From: Paracoccus sp. S3-43
GTDB taxonomy: Bacteria > Pseudomonadota > Alphaproteobacteria > Rhodobacterales > Rhodobacteraceae
Reading direction: 5' to 3'
Length of the DNA: 64,000 nucleotides
NCBI RefSeq assembly: GCF_029027965.1
Contig: NZ_CP119082.1
Span: forward strand, 3,157,825-3,221,824
In this document: one piece after another, positions 39,076-47,548 of the stretch
Layout: the number at the start of each line of letters is the position of its first letter
How positions within the stretch are numbered: the first letter of the stretch is position 1
Notes under the pieces: generated by a model
The model's input: the letters and a program-made list of their open reading frames with translations, nothing else
Databases searched by the model: none
What the model was told of the DNA's origin: nothing
Made by a program: the position numbers and the translations under genes

Positions 39076-40241
39076 TGAATACCGGCCCGGCTGCGAAGGA
39101 GGGCGCCACCGGGCCGGTGGCCGTGCAGGCCGACCGCGGACAGGCCGATCACGGCCGGATCCTGCTGGACGGCCTGCGCGGAGCCAACCCGGCCCTGGTC
39201 CTGGTCTTCGGCGCCCATGGTCCCGAACTGGCCGCGCTTGACGCGGCGCTGCGGGCGGGCCTGCCCGAAGGCTGCGTGATCGCGGGCTGTTCGTCGGCGG
39301 GCGAAATCGGGCCGTCGGGCTATGCCTCGGGCAGCGTGATCGCCATCGGCTTTCCGGCGGCGCATTTCCGCGCCTCGGCCCTGGTGCTGCCGGATCTGGA
39401 TGCGCTGCCGGTGTCGGACTGGATGGCGGCGCTGCGCCGGTTGCAGGCGGGCTTCGGTCCCGATCCGCAGCGGTCGCTGTTCGGGCTGCTGCTGGTCGAC
39501 GGGCTGGCGGGCCAGGAAGACGCGCTTGTGGCGACCATCGACGCGGCGCTGCCCTCGGTCCCGACGCTGGGCGGGTCGGCGGGCGACGGGCTGCTGTTCC
39601 GCCAGACCTGGCTGCTGGCCCAGGGCGAGGTCGTGACCAATGCCGCCGTCTTCCTGCTGGTGGAAACCGATCTGGCCGTCAGCGAGGTGACCTTCGCCCA
39701 TTTCAGCCCCACCGACCGGCGCGTGGTCGTGACCGCCGCGATCCCCGAAAAGCGCCGCATCCTGGAACTGAACGCCGAACCCGCGGCCGAGGAATATGCC
39801 CGCCTGACCGGCATCGCCCGCGACGCCCTGACGCCCACCGAATTCGCGCGCCATCCGCTGTTGCTGCGGATGGGCCGGCACCACCATGTCCGCGCCATCA
39901 GCGCCCAGACCGCCGATGGCGGGCTGTCGCTGATGTCGGCCATCGACACCGGCACCGTCCTGACCCTTGGCCGGGCCGAGGACATGACGCAAGGCTTCGC
40001 CGAGGCGCTTGCCGCCCTGCCTCGCCCGCCGCTGATGGTGCTGGGCTTCGACTGCATCCTGCGAAGGCTGGCCCTGGAACGCGAAGGCTTGCGCGACCAG
40101 ATGTCGGACCTGCTGGCCCGATACCGCGTCGCGGGCTTCAACACCTATGGCGAACAGCACAGCGGGATGCATGTGAACCAGACCTTCGTGGGCCTGGCCT
40201 TCATGCCCAATGCCGACGAGGCGGCCCCCGATGCTGCGTGA
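39075..40241 (+). CDS. FIST-domain sensor protein (NosP-like)
   Basis: 388 residues with a FIST N domain (GCVIAGCSSAGEIGPSGYA; a GGSAGDGLLF turn; TNAAVFLLVETDL) and a FIST C domain ending YGEQHSGMHVNQTFVGLAF. In Pseudomonas aeruginosa the FIST protein NosP is a haem-based NO sensor that controls the kinase NahK encoded next to it. Here a kinase of similar build is encoded immediately downstream with an 11-bp overlap. Haem binding is inference; cytoplasmic, no membrane helix. Confidence 0.85.
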   Translation: MNTGPAAKEGATGPVAVQADRGQADHGRILLDGLRGANPALVLVFGAHGPELAALDAALRAGLPEGCVIAGCSSAGEIGPSGYASGSVIAIGFPAAHFRASALVLPDLDALPVSDWMAALRRLQAGFGPDPQRSLFGLLLVDGLAGQEDALVATIDAALPSVPTLGGSAGDGLLFRQTWLLAQGEVVTNAAVFLLVETDLAVSEVTFAHFSPTDRRVVVTAAIPEKRRILELNAEPAAEEYARLTGIARDALTPTEFARHPLLLRMGRHHHVRAISAQTADGGLSLMSAIDTGTVLTLGRAEDMTQGFAEALAALPRPPLMVLGFDCILRRLALEREGLRDQMSDLLARYRVAGFNTYGEQHSGMHVNQTFVGLAFMPNADEAAPDAA

Positions 40242-41553
40242 GGACGACGGCCCGGAACGGCGGGTCGAAAAGCTGGCCCGCATCAACCAGGTGCTGATCG
40301 ACCGCATCGACCGGCTGGAGGAATCGCGCGGTTCCGCCTGGTCGATGTTCCAGGCCGCCGTCGCCCTGGAACAAGAGGTGATGGCCCGGACCCGCGACCT
40401 GGAACGGGCGCTTGCCGACCTGTCGCAGAGAAACCGCGAACTGGCCGTGGCCCGCGCCTCGGCCGAAGAGGCGAACCGGTCCAAGACCCGCTTCCTGCGC
40501 GCCGCCAGCCACGACCTGCTGCAACCCCTGTCGGCGGCGCGGCTGTTTCTGTCGATGCTGGCCGACACGCCGATGACCGAACAGCAGACCGAACTGACCG
40601 ACCGGCTGTCGGGGGCCTTCGAATCGGTGGAACAGCTGATGCACGCGGTCCTCGACATCTCTCGGCTGGACAGCCAGCGGATCGAATTCCACCGCCAGCC
40701 GGTGCCGCTGGGCGATCTGTTCCGCAAGCTGGCCATCGAATACGCCCCCCCGGCCGAGGCGAAGGGCCTGCGCCTGTCCTTCGTGCCGACCGATGCGGTG
40801 GTCGAAAGCGACCCGGTCTTCCTGCGCCGGATCGCGCAGAACCTGGTGTCGAACGCGATCAAATATACCAACCGGGGCGGCGTGGTGGTGGGCGCGCGCA
40901 AGCGCGGGCCGCTGGCCTGGCTGTGCGTCTATGACACGGGGATGGGCATCCCGGCCGTGGACCGGAACCGGATCTTCGATGAATTCCAGCGGCTTGGCAA
41001 CGACGCCCGGACCCCCGGCATGGGCCTGGGCCTGTCCATCGTGCGCCGCGCCTGCGCCAAGCTGGACCACCCGATCCGCCTGGATTCCGAGGCGATGCGC
41101 GGCACGGTCTTTCGCGTGGGCCTGCCCTTGGTGCAGCGCCAGGACCGCAGCGGCCCGAACCGCCCCGCCCGCGCCACCCTGCCCCTGCGCGGCCGGGTCG
41201 CCCTGGTGGTGGAAAACGACCAGGGGATGCGGCGCGGATACGAGATGATCCTGCGCGACCGGCTGGGCATGGTGGCCCGCATCGCCGGCGGCACGGCCGA
41301 GGCCCTGGCCACCATGGGCGACGATCCGCCCGACGTGATCCTGGCCGATTACAACCTGGAAAACGGCGATACCGGCGTCCAGGCCATCGCCGCCCTGCGC
41401 CGGTCGGCGGGCCAGGCGATCCCCGCCGTGATGATCACCGCCCATCGCGACCCCCAGATCGCCCGCAACTGCGCCGCCATGCGGGTGCATCTGATGGAAA
41501 AGCCCGTGCGCCCCTCGGAACTGGCCGAGATGCTGGGCGGCATCCTGGCATGA
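40231..41553 (+). CDS. Hybrid sensor histidine kinase (NahK/ErcS'-like)
   Basis: 440 residues, soluble. N-terminal coiled coil (about 1-85), HisKA with His94 in RAASHDLLQPL, HATPase (SNAIKYTNRG; DTGMGIP; GMGLGLSIVRR), and C-terminal receiver with Asp373 in VILADYNLENGD. No transmembrane or own sensor domain, so input should come from the FIST partner. It probably signals to the response regulator two genes upstream. Start at 40231 lies inside the FIST stop region; an in-frame ATG at 40210 is an alternative. Confidence 0.88.
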   Translation: MLREDDGPERRVEKLARINQVLIDRIDRLEESRGSAWSMFQAAVALEQEVMARTRDLERALADLSQRNRELAVARASAEEANRSKTRFLRAASHDLLQPLSAARLFLSMLADTPMTEQQTELTDRLSGAFESVEQLMHAVLDISRLDSQRIEFHRQPVPLGDLFRKLAIEYAPPAEAKGLRLSFVPTDAVVESDPVFLRRIAQNLVSNAIKYTNRGGVVVGARKRGPLAWLCVYDTGMGIPAVDRNRIFDEFQRLGNDARTPGMGLGLSIVRRACAKLDHPIRLDSEAMRGTVFRVGLPLVQRQDRSGPNRPARATLPLRGRVALVVENDQGMRRGYEMILRDRLGMVARIAGGTAEALATMGDDPPDVILADYNLENGDTGVQAIAALRRSAGQAIPAVMITAHRDPQIARNCAAMRVHLMEKPVRPSELAEMLGGILA

Positions 41554-41641
41554 TCTGCGACCAAAGGCCGATGGCGCGCGCGGCGGGGCTTGCCCTTCGC
41601 GGCAGGGGGCGCAAACTGCCCCGGCATATGGGAGGGATAGC

Positions 41642-42259
41642 ATGAAACGAGCCATTGCCGTGGCCCTGTGGCTGGGGCTGTCGGTCCTGTCGCCGGGCAT
41701 GGCCGCCGCGGGCGAGGCGGGCGACGCCGTCTTTGCCGAACGCGGCCCCTGGTCCATCGAGGGCCGCGACCTGCACTGGTCCCTGCATGTCCAGGGGCCG
41801 CAGGCCCAGGGCTTTCTGCCGGTCCGGGACGGCAGCCTGACGCTGACCCAGGTGATCGACCCGTCCGACGCCCAGCCGGTGCTGCAACTGGTGCAGAAGA
41901 CCGATTCGCGGACCCGGCGGATCGGGCCGTTCCCGATCTCGGCCGGGGATCCGGTGCTGACCTTCTTTCTGGAACAGGTCACGCGCGACATGGCCAACCT
42001 GACCGGCGGCAGCCCGTTCTATATCCGCAACCGCATCAAGGAGGCGCTGTTCCAGGGCGGCCGGATCGCCGCGCACGAGGGCGGGTCGGTCGCCAGCTTC
42101 CAGCCCTTCGCCGACGATCCGAACGCGAACCGGATGAAGGGATTCGAGACGCTGACCCTGACCTTCGTGCTGGACGATCCGGTCCAGCCGATCCGCGAAT
42201 TGCGCGCCGAGACGGCCGGGGCGCAGCCCGGCTATGTGCAACGCATGGCGCTGCAATGA
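41642..42259 (+). CDS. Secreted protein of unknown function
   Basis: 205 residues. Signal peptide MKRAIAVALWLGLSVLSPGM with probable cleavage after AAA. No Cys and no membrane helix in the mature part, which reads as beta-rich (WSIEGRDLHWSLHVQG, GFETLTLTFVLDD). GGGAGGGATAG precedes the ATG. Coupled by ATGA to the next small secreted protein and located after the signalling trio, so a periplasmic role in quinoprotein function is possible. Family not recognised. Confidence 0.75.
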   Translation: MKRAIAVALWLGLSVLSPGMAAAGEAGDAVFAERGPWSIEGRDLHWSLHVQGPQAQGFLPVRDGSLTLTQVIDPSDAQPVLQLVQKTDSRTRRIGPFPISAGDPVLTFFLEQVTRDMANLTGGSPFYIRNRIKEALFQGGRIAAHEGGSVASFQPFADDPNANRMKGFETLTLTFVLDDPVQPIRELRAETAGAQPGYVQRMALQ

Positions 42260-42594
42260 TCGCCCGGCTGGCCTTTCTGGCCCTGGCGATGGGCACGGCG
42301 CCCGCCTGGGCGCAGGCGGTCAACGACTATCCGACCAATGCGCGGGCGGAATATGTCTTCGCCTGCATGGCGACGAACGGCCAGACCCGCGACATGCTGG
42401 ACCGCTGTTCCTGCGCCATCGACCAGATCGCCGAGGTGCTGCCCTATGACGATTACGTCAGCGCCGAAACGGTGCTGCGGATGCAGCAGACGACCGGCGA
42501 ACGATCCGGCATGTTCCGGGGGATGCCGCAGATGACCGAGATCATCGCCCATCTGAAACGCGCCGAGGCCGAGGCCGAGATTTTGTGTTTCTGA
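42256..42594 (+). CDS. Small secreted Cys-containing protein of unknown function
   Basis: 112 residues. Signal peptide ending AWAQA at about residue 21. The mature part carries conserved-looking Cys residues in FACMATN and RCSCAIDQIAEVLPYDDY, plus one at the C-terminus (ILCF). The pattern suggests a disulfide-bonded periplasmic protein. Start overlaps the previous stop. Not recognised beyond this. Confidence 0.72.
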   Translation: MIARLAFLALAMGTAPAWAQAVNDYPTNARAEYVFACMATNGQTRDMLDRCSCAIDQIAEVLPYDDYVSAETVLRMQQTTGERSGMFRGMPQMTEIIAHLKRAEAEAEILCF

Positions 42595-42765
42595 GCGGCA
42601 AGGCGCAAGCCGCGGGGCAGGGGGCCCCATATCCAATGCCCGCAATCCGGCTGGATCCCGCCAAAACGCATCGCGGAGTTTGAGCGTCGGTGTTTCCGGA
42701 CCGCATCTGACGCGGTTCTCTTCCGCTCAGGCAGAAATCATGGGACCGACCGCGGGTCTTCCGAC

Positions 42766-43521
42766 CTAAAGCACCCCGACGCGGCGGATGGCGGCGCGTG
42801 CCAGGGCGTCCAGCATATATCCCAGGATACCGATCATCAGCACCACCGCCATCAGTTGGTCATAGGCCAGCCTGTCGCGGGTATCGAGGATGAAATAGCC
42901 AAGCCCCGCCTGCACGCCCAGCATCTCGCAGGGGACCAGGACGATCCAGGTGATGCCGATGGCAAGCCGCAAGCCGGTCAGCACCTGGGGCAGCACGCCC
43001 GGCAGGATGACGCGGCTGAGGGTTTCCCAGCGGGTGGCGGCAAGGCTTTTCGACAGCAGCAGCCATTGCGGATCCAGCTGCCGCACGCCCGCGGCGGTGT
43101 TCAGCAGGATCGGCCAGATCGCCGCGAAAGCCAGCAGGAAGTAGATCGGCGCGTCGCCCACGCCGAAGACCATCACCGCGATCGGCATCCAGGACAGCGG
43201 AGAGATCATCCGCAGGAACTGGAAGGCGGGCGTGGTCGCGGCCTCTGCCAGGCGCGAGGCGCCGACCAGCAGGCCCAGGGGCACGCCGGTCGCCAGGGCC
43301 GCGGCCAGCCCGACAAGCACGCGCCGCAGGCTCTGGCCGATATGCAGCCACAGATCGGGGGCCGCCAGAAGCCCGGCCAGGGCGGGAAAGGTGCGCGTCG
43401 GCGAAAAGCGCCGCGCGAAGCTGGTGTCCCCGGCGATCACGTCGGTGGCGATCCACCAGGCCAGAAGCAGCAGCCCGATCCCCGCGAGCCCCAGCACCGC
43501 GCCCTGCGCCCTGGTCCTCAC
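42766..43521 (-). CDS. ABC transporter permease (SsuC/TauC/NrtB type)
   Basis: 251 residues with about six membrane helices, starting AVLGLAGIGLLLLAWWIA, and the EAA-type loop (LLLSKSLAATRWETLSRVIL). Belongs to the nitrate/sulfonate/taurine permease group. Last gene of a five-gene unit 47129-42766 joined mostly by 4-bp overlaps. Substrate not evident from sequence. Confidence 0.9.
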   Translation of the reverse strand: MRTRAQGAVLGLAGIGLLLLAWWIATDVIAGDTSFARRFSPTRTFPALAGLLAAPDLWLHIGQSLRRVLVGLAAALATGVPLGLLVGASRLAEAATTPAFQFLRMISPLSWMPIAVMVFGVGDAPIYFLLAFAAIWPILLNTAAGVRQLDPQWLLLSKSLAATRWETLSRVILPGVLPQVLTGLRLAIGITWIVLVPCEMLGVQAGLGYFILDTRDRLAYDQLMAVVLMIGILGYMLDALARAAIRRVGVL

Positions 43522-44705
43522 GCCTGGACGACCTCGGACCGGGTCCAGCCCTCGGGCAGGCCGAAGGCCGGCAGCCCGCCGACCCGTTCAAGGGCCTTGC
43601 GCACGAAGCTGTCATCGACCAGATCCGTCGCGGCGAAGGCCGGGTCGAGGTCGTCGAGAAAGCCGCGTTCGCCCGCCACCTCGGTATCCTTCAGCATCCG
43701 CACCAGTTCCTCGGTATAGGAGGGGAAGGGATAAGGCTGGAAATCGATGCGCTTGTCCTTCCAGTCGGGATGCCGGATCGCGCCCGAGGCGACATAGCCC
43801 TGGGTATCGGCATCCGAGGGCGTCAGCACGCGGGCCAGGATCTCGGGGCTGTGAGGGGTGTATTTCTGCGGGTTGGCAGACGAAAGAAGCTGCGCGGTCT
43901 CGGCGCGGTTGTCGCGCGTCCACAGCTGCGCCTTGACCATCGCGTCGACGACCTTCTGCGACCATTCCGGCCGCTGGACCAGATCCTGTTCCTGCATGAA
44001 GACCAGGCAGCAGGCGTGATCCTTCCAGACGTCGCCGGTAAAGCGCAGAACCTTGCCGATGCCGTTGATCTCGGCCGCGGCGTTGAAGGGTTCGGCCACG
44101 ATATATCCGGCGATCTGGCCCGCCGCCAGCGCAGGCACCATGTCGGCGGGCGACATCAGCGACAGCGCGACCTCGTCAGCGGCAGGCGTGCCGGTGGTGA
44201 CGATCTTCAATCCGTTCTCGCGCAGAAGGCGTTGCAGCACGACATTGTGGATCGAATACCAATAGGGGATCGCCACGGTCTTGCCGCCCAGATCCGCGAT
44301 CGCGTCGATGTCGTTCGCCGCCGTCAGCGCCGAACCCGAGGTGTGGTTCCAGGCCACCACCTTGGCCGGGATCTGGCTGCCATAGCGCGCCCAGACGGTG
44401 ATCGGCGACAGCAGGTGGACGACGTTCACCTGGCCCGCCAGGAAGGCCTCGACGATCTGGGACCAGCCGCGGAACATCACCGGCTTTTCGACGGCCAGAC
44501 CCTCGGCCTCGAAGAAGCCCTTGCCATGGGCCACCAGCAGGGGCGTGGCATCGGTGATCGGCAGATAGCCGATCCTGACCGGCTCGTCGGGATCCTGGGC
44601 GCGGGCGGCGCGCGCGTTCAGGAAGGGCAGCGCCCCCGAAGCGGTCAGCAGCGCCGACAGGCGCATGATGTCGCGGCGGGAAAACAGACTATCCTCGGTG
44701 GGCAT
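43518..44705 (-). CDS. ABC substrate-binding protein (NrtA/CmpA/SsuA type), Tat-exported
   Basis: 395 residues. Twin-arginine signal (FSRRDIMRLSALLTASGALP, cleavage near ARA). The mature part is a nitrate/sulfonate-type binding protein (VRIGYLPITDATPLLVAHGK; LAGQVNVVHLLSPITVWARY; AGYIVAEPFNAAAEINGIGK). The ATG at 44705 has GAAGGAA upstream; a TTG at 44720 is an alternative. Resembles NrtA/CmpA more than TauA, but the adjacent oxidoreductases argue for an organic substrate. Confidence 0.9.
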   Translation of the reverse strand: MPTEDSLFSRRDIMRLSALLTASGALPFLNARAARAQDPDEPVRIGYLPITDATPLLVAHGKGFFEAEGLAVEKPVMFRGWSQIVEAFLAGQVNVVHLLSPITVWARYGSQIPAKVVAWNHTSGSALTAANDIDAIADLGGKTVAIPYWYSIHNVVLQRLLRENGLKIVTTGTPAADEVALSLMSPADMVPALAAGQIAGYIVAEPFNAAAEINGIGKVLRFTGDVWKDHACCLVFMQEQDLVQRPEWSQKVVDAMVKAQLWTRDNRAETAQLLSSANPQKYTPHSPEILARVLTPSDADTQGYVASGAIRHPDWKDKRIDFQPYPFPSYTEELVRMLKDTEVAGERGFLDDLDPAFAATDLVDDSFVRKALERVGGLPAFGLPEGWTRSEVVQA

Positions 44706-44716
44706 GACGGGTTCCT

Positions 44717-45496
44717 TCAATGGCGTTTTGTTGCGCGGCGCAGCGTGGCGACGATGTCGATGCGGATGCGGCCAAGCTGGGCCAGGTCATCTTCGCGAGG
44801 GCGTGGCAGATCCAGATGCCATTCGCCGATCCGGCCCGCCGGGCTGCCGCCCAGCAGGATGATGCGGTCCGATACCAGCAGCGCCTCGTCGATGTCATGG
44901 GTGACCAGCACGGCGGCAGTGCGGTAATCGGCCACGATCTTGACCAGCAGATCCTGCATCATGGCCCGCGTCACCTCGTCCAGGGCGCCGAAGGGTTCGT
45001 CCAGCAGCAGCACCTGCGGATGGCGGGCCAGGCAGCGGGCCAGGGCCGCGCGCTGCGCCATGCCGCCGGACAGGGCGGCGGGCCGCAGGTGGCGGGCATG
45101 ATCCAGCCCGACTTCGGCAATGGCGCGGTCGATGCGGCCCTGGCGTTCCGCCGCCGTCAGGGAAGGCTGGCGCTTGAAGTCCAGCCCGAAGGCGACGTTG
45201 CGTTCCAGATCCAGCCAGGGCAGCAGACCGGGCTGCTGAAAGGCCATGGCCAGGCGGGGATGGACGCCTGCCAGGGGGGCGCCCTCCATCTCGATCCGGC
45301 CGGCATCGGCCGGTTGCAGCCCGGCCAGCACGCGCAACAGGCTGGACTTGCCGACTCCGCTGGGCCCCAGGACCGAGACGATCTCTCCGGGCGACAGATC
45401 CAGGTCGAAGCCTTCCAGCACCGGCGCGGCCGCGCCGGGATAGCGCAATGTCACGCCTGCGGCGCGCAGCACGGGCCCAGCCTCGGAAAGGGTCAT
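44717..45496 (-). CDS. ABC transporter ATP-binding protein (SsuB/TauB/NrtD type)
   Basis: 259 residues. Walker A GPSGVGKSS, signature LSGGMAQR, Walker B VLLLDEPFGALDE, His switch THDIDEA. Start overlaps the acyl-CoA dehydrogenase-like gene by 4 bp. Energises the permease at 42766. Confidence 0.92.
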   Translation of the reverse strand: MTLSEAGPVLRAAGVTLRYPGAAAPVLEGFDLDLSPGEIVSVLGPSGVGKSSLLRVLAGLQPADAGRIEMEGAPLAGVHPRLAMAFQQPGLLPWLDLERNVAFGLDFKRQPSLTAAERQGRIDRAIAEVGLDHARHLRPAALSGGMAQRAALARCLARHPQVLLLDEPFGALDEVTRAMMQDLLVKIVADYRTAAVLVTHDIDEALLVSDRIILLGGSPAGRIGEWHLDLPRPREDDLAQLGRIRIDIVATLRRATKRH

Positions 45497-46566
45497 GCGG
45501 CCTTGCCCGCGGCGTCCAGGATCGTGCGCAGCTGCACGGTGCTGGGGGTGATGATCGGCACGAAGGCCGCCTCGCGCCAGCGCCGGGCGAAACCCCGGCC
45601 CGGACCGTCCAGATAGCAGCGCCCGCCGCCTGCCTGCAATTCCAGGGCCACCGCCTCGAACACGATTTCGGACAGGGCGATGCGCAGTTCGAACAGGGCG
45701 GCGGGCCGGGCGACGAAGCCGCCCGAATCGAGACCCGCCTTCAACGACGCGACGATCTTGTCCAGCCGCGTGCCGAGCGCCGCGATGGGGGTCTCCAGAA
45801 CCCCCCTCCCCGCTCCTCCGGCGCAGCCGGCCTCGGCCAGGGACCGGCGGGCAAGGCCGATGGCCATCCCGCATTGCAGGGCGATGAAGCTGGGGCGCAC
45901 GCCCGGCAGCCATTCGGGGGCATCGGCGGCGATGATCCGGTCGCGGCCGATCCGAACGCCCTCGATCCGCACCGACGCGGTATCCGAGGACCGCATCCCC
46001 ATCAGCGCCAGATCCGCGCTTCTGTGAACGCCGGGATCGTCATGGGCAAGCGCCACGATCATCGCAGGCCCGCCATCCGCCGGATCGGCGGCGGCGGCGA
46101 CGACAAAGCCCTGCCCGCGCAGGTTGGTGACCCAGGGAAGCGCGCCGTCGACGACCAGATCCCCGCCCTCGGGGCGGACCGTCATCTGCAACGGCTCCAG
46201 GCCCGCCAAGAATTTCATGACATTCGACAGGCCCGAGGCGCCCGCGACCCGCCCCGCCAGAAGGTCGGGCAACAGGCGGTCGCGCAGGGCATGGTTCGGG
46301 GTCTGGACCAGGAATTCGACAAAGCAGCGATGGCCCCACAGCACGAAGGCCGCAGCCAGCGATTCCCGCGCCACCGCCGCGACGGCCCGGACGGCATCCA
46401 TGGCGGTGCCGCCCCCACCGCCCAGGGCTTCGGGCACGCCGATCCCGGCCAACCCCGCCTGCGCCAGACGCGGCAGCAGATCGGTTGCCGGAATCTGCCC
46501 CAGATCGATCCCGTCTGCCGAGCCTGCAAGCCATTCGGCCAGATCGTCGGGCAGGGCAAAGGTCAT
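45493..46566 (-). CDS. Acyl-CoA dehydrogenase-family flavoprotein
   Basis: 357 residues. N-terminal helical part with LAGIGVPEALGGGGGTAMDA, middle beta domain (GDLVVDGALPWVTNLRGQGF; MGMRSSDTASVRIEGVRI), C-terminal helical domain. Shorter than true acyl-CoA dehydrogenases and more like monooxygenase-type relatives such as SfnB/DszC found with sulfur-compound transporters. 4-bp overlaps on both sides place it in the transporter operon. Reaction unknown. Confidence 0.8.
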   Translation of the reverse strand: MTFALPDDLAEWLAGSADGIDLGQIPATDLLPRLAQAGLAGIGVPEALGGGGGTAMDAVRAVAAVARESLAAAFVLWGHRCFVEFLVQTPNHALRDRLLPDLLAGRVAGASGLSNVMKFLAGLEPLQMTVRPEGGDLVVDGALPWVTNLRGQGFVVAAAADPADGGPAMIVALAHDDPGVHRSADLALMGMRSSDTASVRIEGVRIGRDRIIAADAPEWLPGVRPSFIALQCGMAIGLARRSLAEAGCAGGAGRGVLETPIAALGTRLDKIVASLKAGLDSGGFVARPAALFELRIALSEIVFEAVALELQAGGGRCYLDGPGRGFARRWREAAFVPIITPSTVQLRTILDAAGKAA

Positions 46567-47129
46567 TGCGCGGAAACCTCTGGCTGCCATTCATAGGCGG
46601 ACAGTTCGGGGTTCAACTCGGGCCGGCCCAGATTGTTGGCAAAGTTGCACAGCGTCGCCAGGCTGACACCCAGGACGACCTCCAGCGCGGCCTGGTCATC
46701 AAACCCGGCCTCCTTGAAGGCGCTCAGTTCAGCATCCGGGACATTCCCGCGCGAGGCGATGACCGCCCTGGTGAATTCTGCCACCGCGCCCAGCCGGGCG
46801 TCGGGCACCGGCCCAAGGGCTCGTAAGGCGCCGATCGTCGCCTGGTCGAGATGCGCCTTCTTGTCGGCGACCGCGCTGTGGCCCGCCACGCAGAAGCCGC
46901 AGCCATGCGTCGCCGCCGCGGTGATCTGCACGGCCTCGCGTTCGGCCAGCGTCAGCGAGGCACGTCCGTTGATGGCCGATACGGTCTGATAGGTTTCCAG
47001 GGCCACCGGCGCATTGGCCAGAAGGCGCACGAGGTTGGGAAGGAAACCGTTGTTCTTCTGCGCCGCCTCCAGTCGAGGCCGTGCTTCGGCGGGTGCATCT
47101 TCAAGAGTGCGCAACGGGAGACGAGACAT
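46563..47129 (-). CDS. Carboxymuconolactone decarboxylase/AhpD-family protein
   Basis: 188 residues. AhpD-like fold with the redox motif CGFC in ATHGCGFCVAGHSAV and the upstream Glu of NGRASLTLAEREAVQIT. Likely a peroxidase-type or thiol redox protein. First gene of the unit with the acyl-CoA dehydrogenase-like enzyme and the ABC importer; start 47129 has AGGAAAGG upstream. Confidence 0.85.
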   Translation of the reverse strand: MSRLPLRTLEDAPAEARPRLEAAQKNNGFLPNLVRLLANAPVALETYQTVSAINGRASLTLAEREAVQITAAATHGCGFCVAGHSAVADKKAHLDQATIGALRALGPVPDARLGAVAEFTRAVIASRGNVPDAELSAFKEAGFDDQAALEVVLGVSLATLCNFANNLGRPELNPELSAYEWQPEVSAQ

Positions 47130-47548
47130 GGCGAGCCTTTCCTGTTCCTGCATCCAGGCGTTTGCGCCGGACCATAAGAGAGCGAGCCGCAGCATACAAT
47201 GAAGCATGTCTTCTTCTTTCTTCTGTGACAGGCAGGTTTGTTTCCCCTGCACCGGTGCCGAGCAGAAGAATCTTCCGCAAAAGATCGATCACCCGCTGCC
47301 GCTCCGGGCCGCCGATCGGCGTGCGGCAGCCGCATGGGGGCGCATCAGCTGCACCACCTGCGCGCGCGTGCGGTGCATGACGGGCCAGACGATATGCGAG
47401 GGGCGTCCGCATGGCCCGCCAGAGCCCCGATGCTGCGGAAGCAGCGCGCGAAAAGGATCTTGCGTGCGGCCCCGTCGGGGGGGCTTTGGGATTGCGTCAA
47501 ATCACGTTATCGCGTTAGACCGCGTCCCGACCATGGAGGAAGCTCGCA
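47130..47548. other. Intergenic region between divergent operons, no gene recognised
   Basis: 419 bp between the AhpD-like gene and dctP. It should hold both promoters. Open frames present here have low-complexity Arg/Ala translations and no family resemblance. A G/C hairpin-like stretch (GGCCCCGTCGGGGGGG) sits at about 47467-47482, upstream of dctP. Confidence 0.5.

Noticed and set aside
47101..47412. Minus-strand frame between the AhpD-like gene and dctP
   Set aside because: Arg/Ala/Pro-rich translation with no recognisable domain and overlap with the AhpD-like start; probably promoter DNA.
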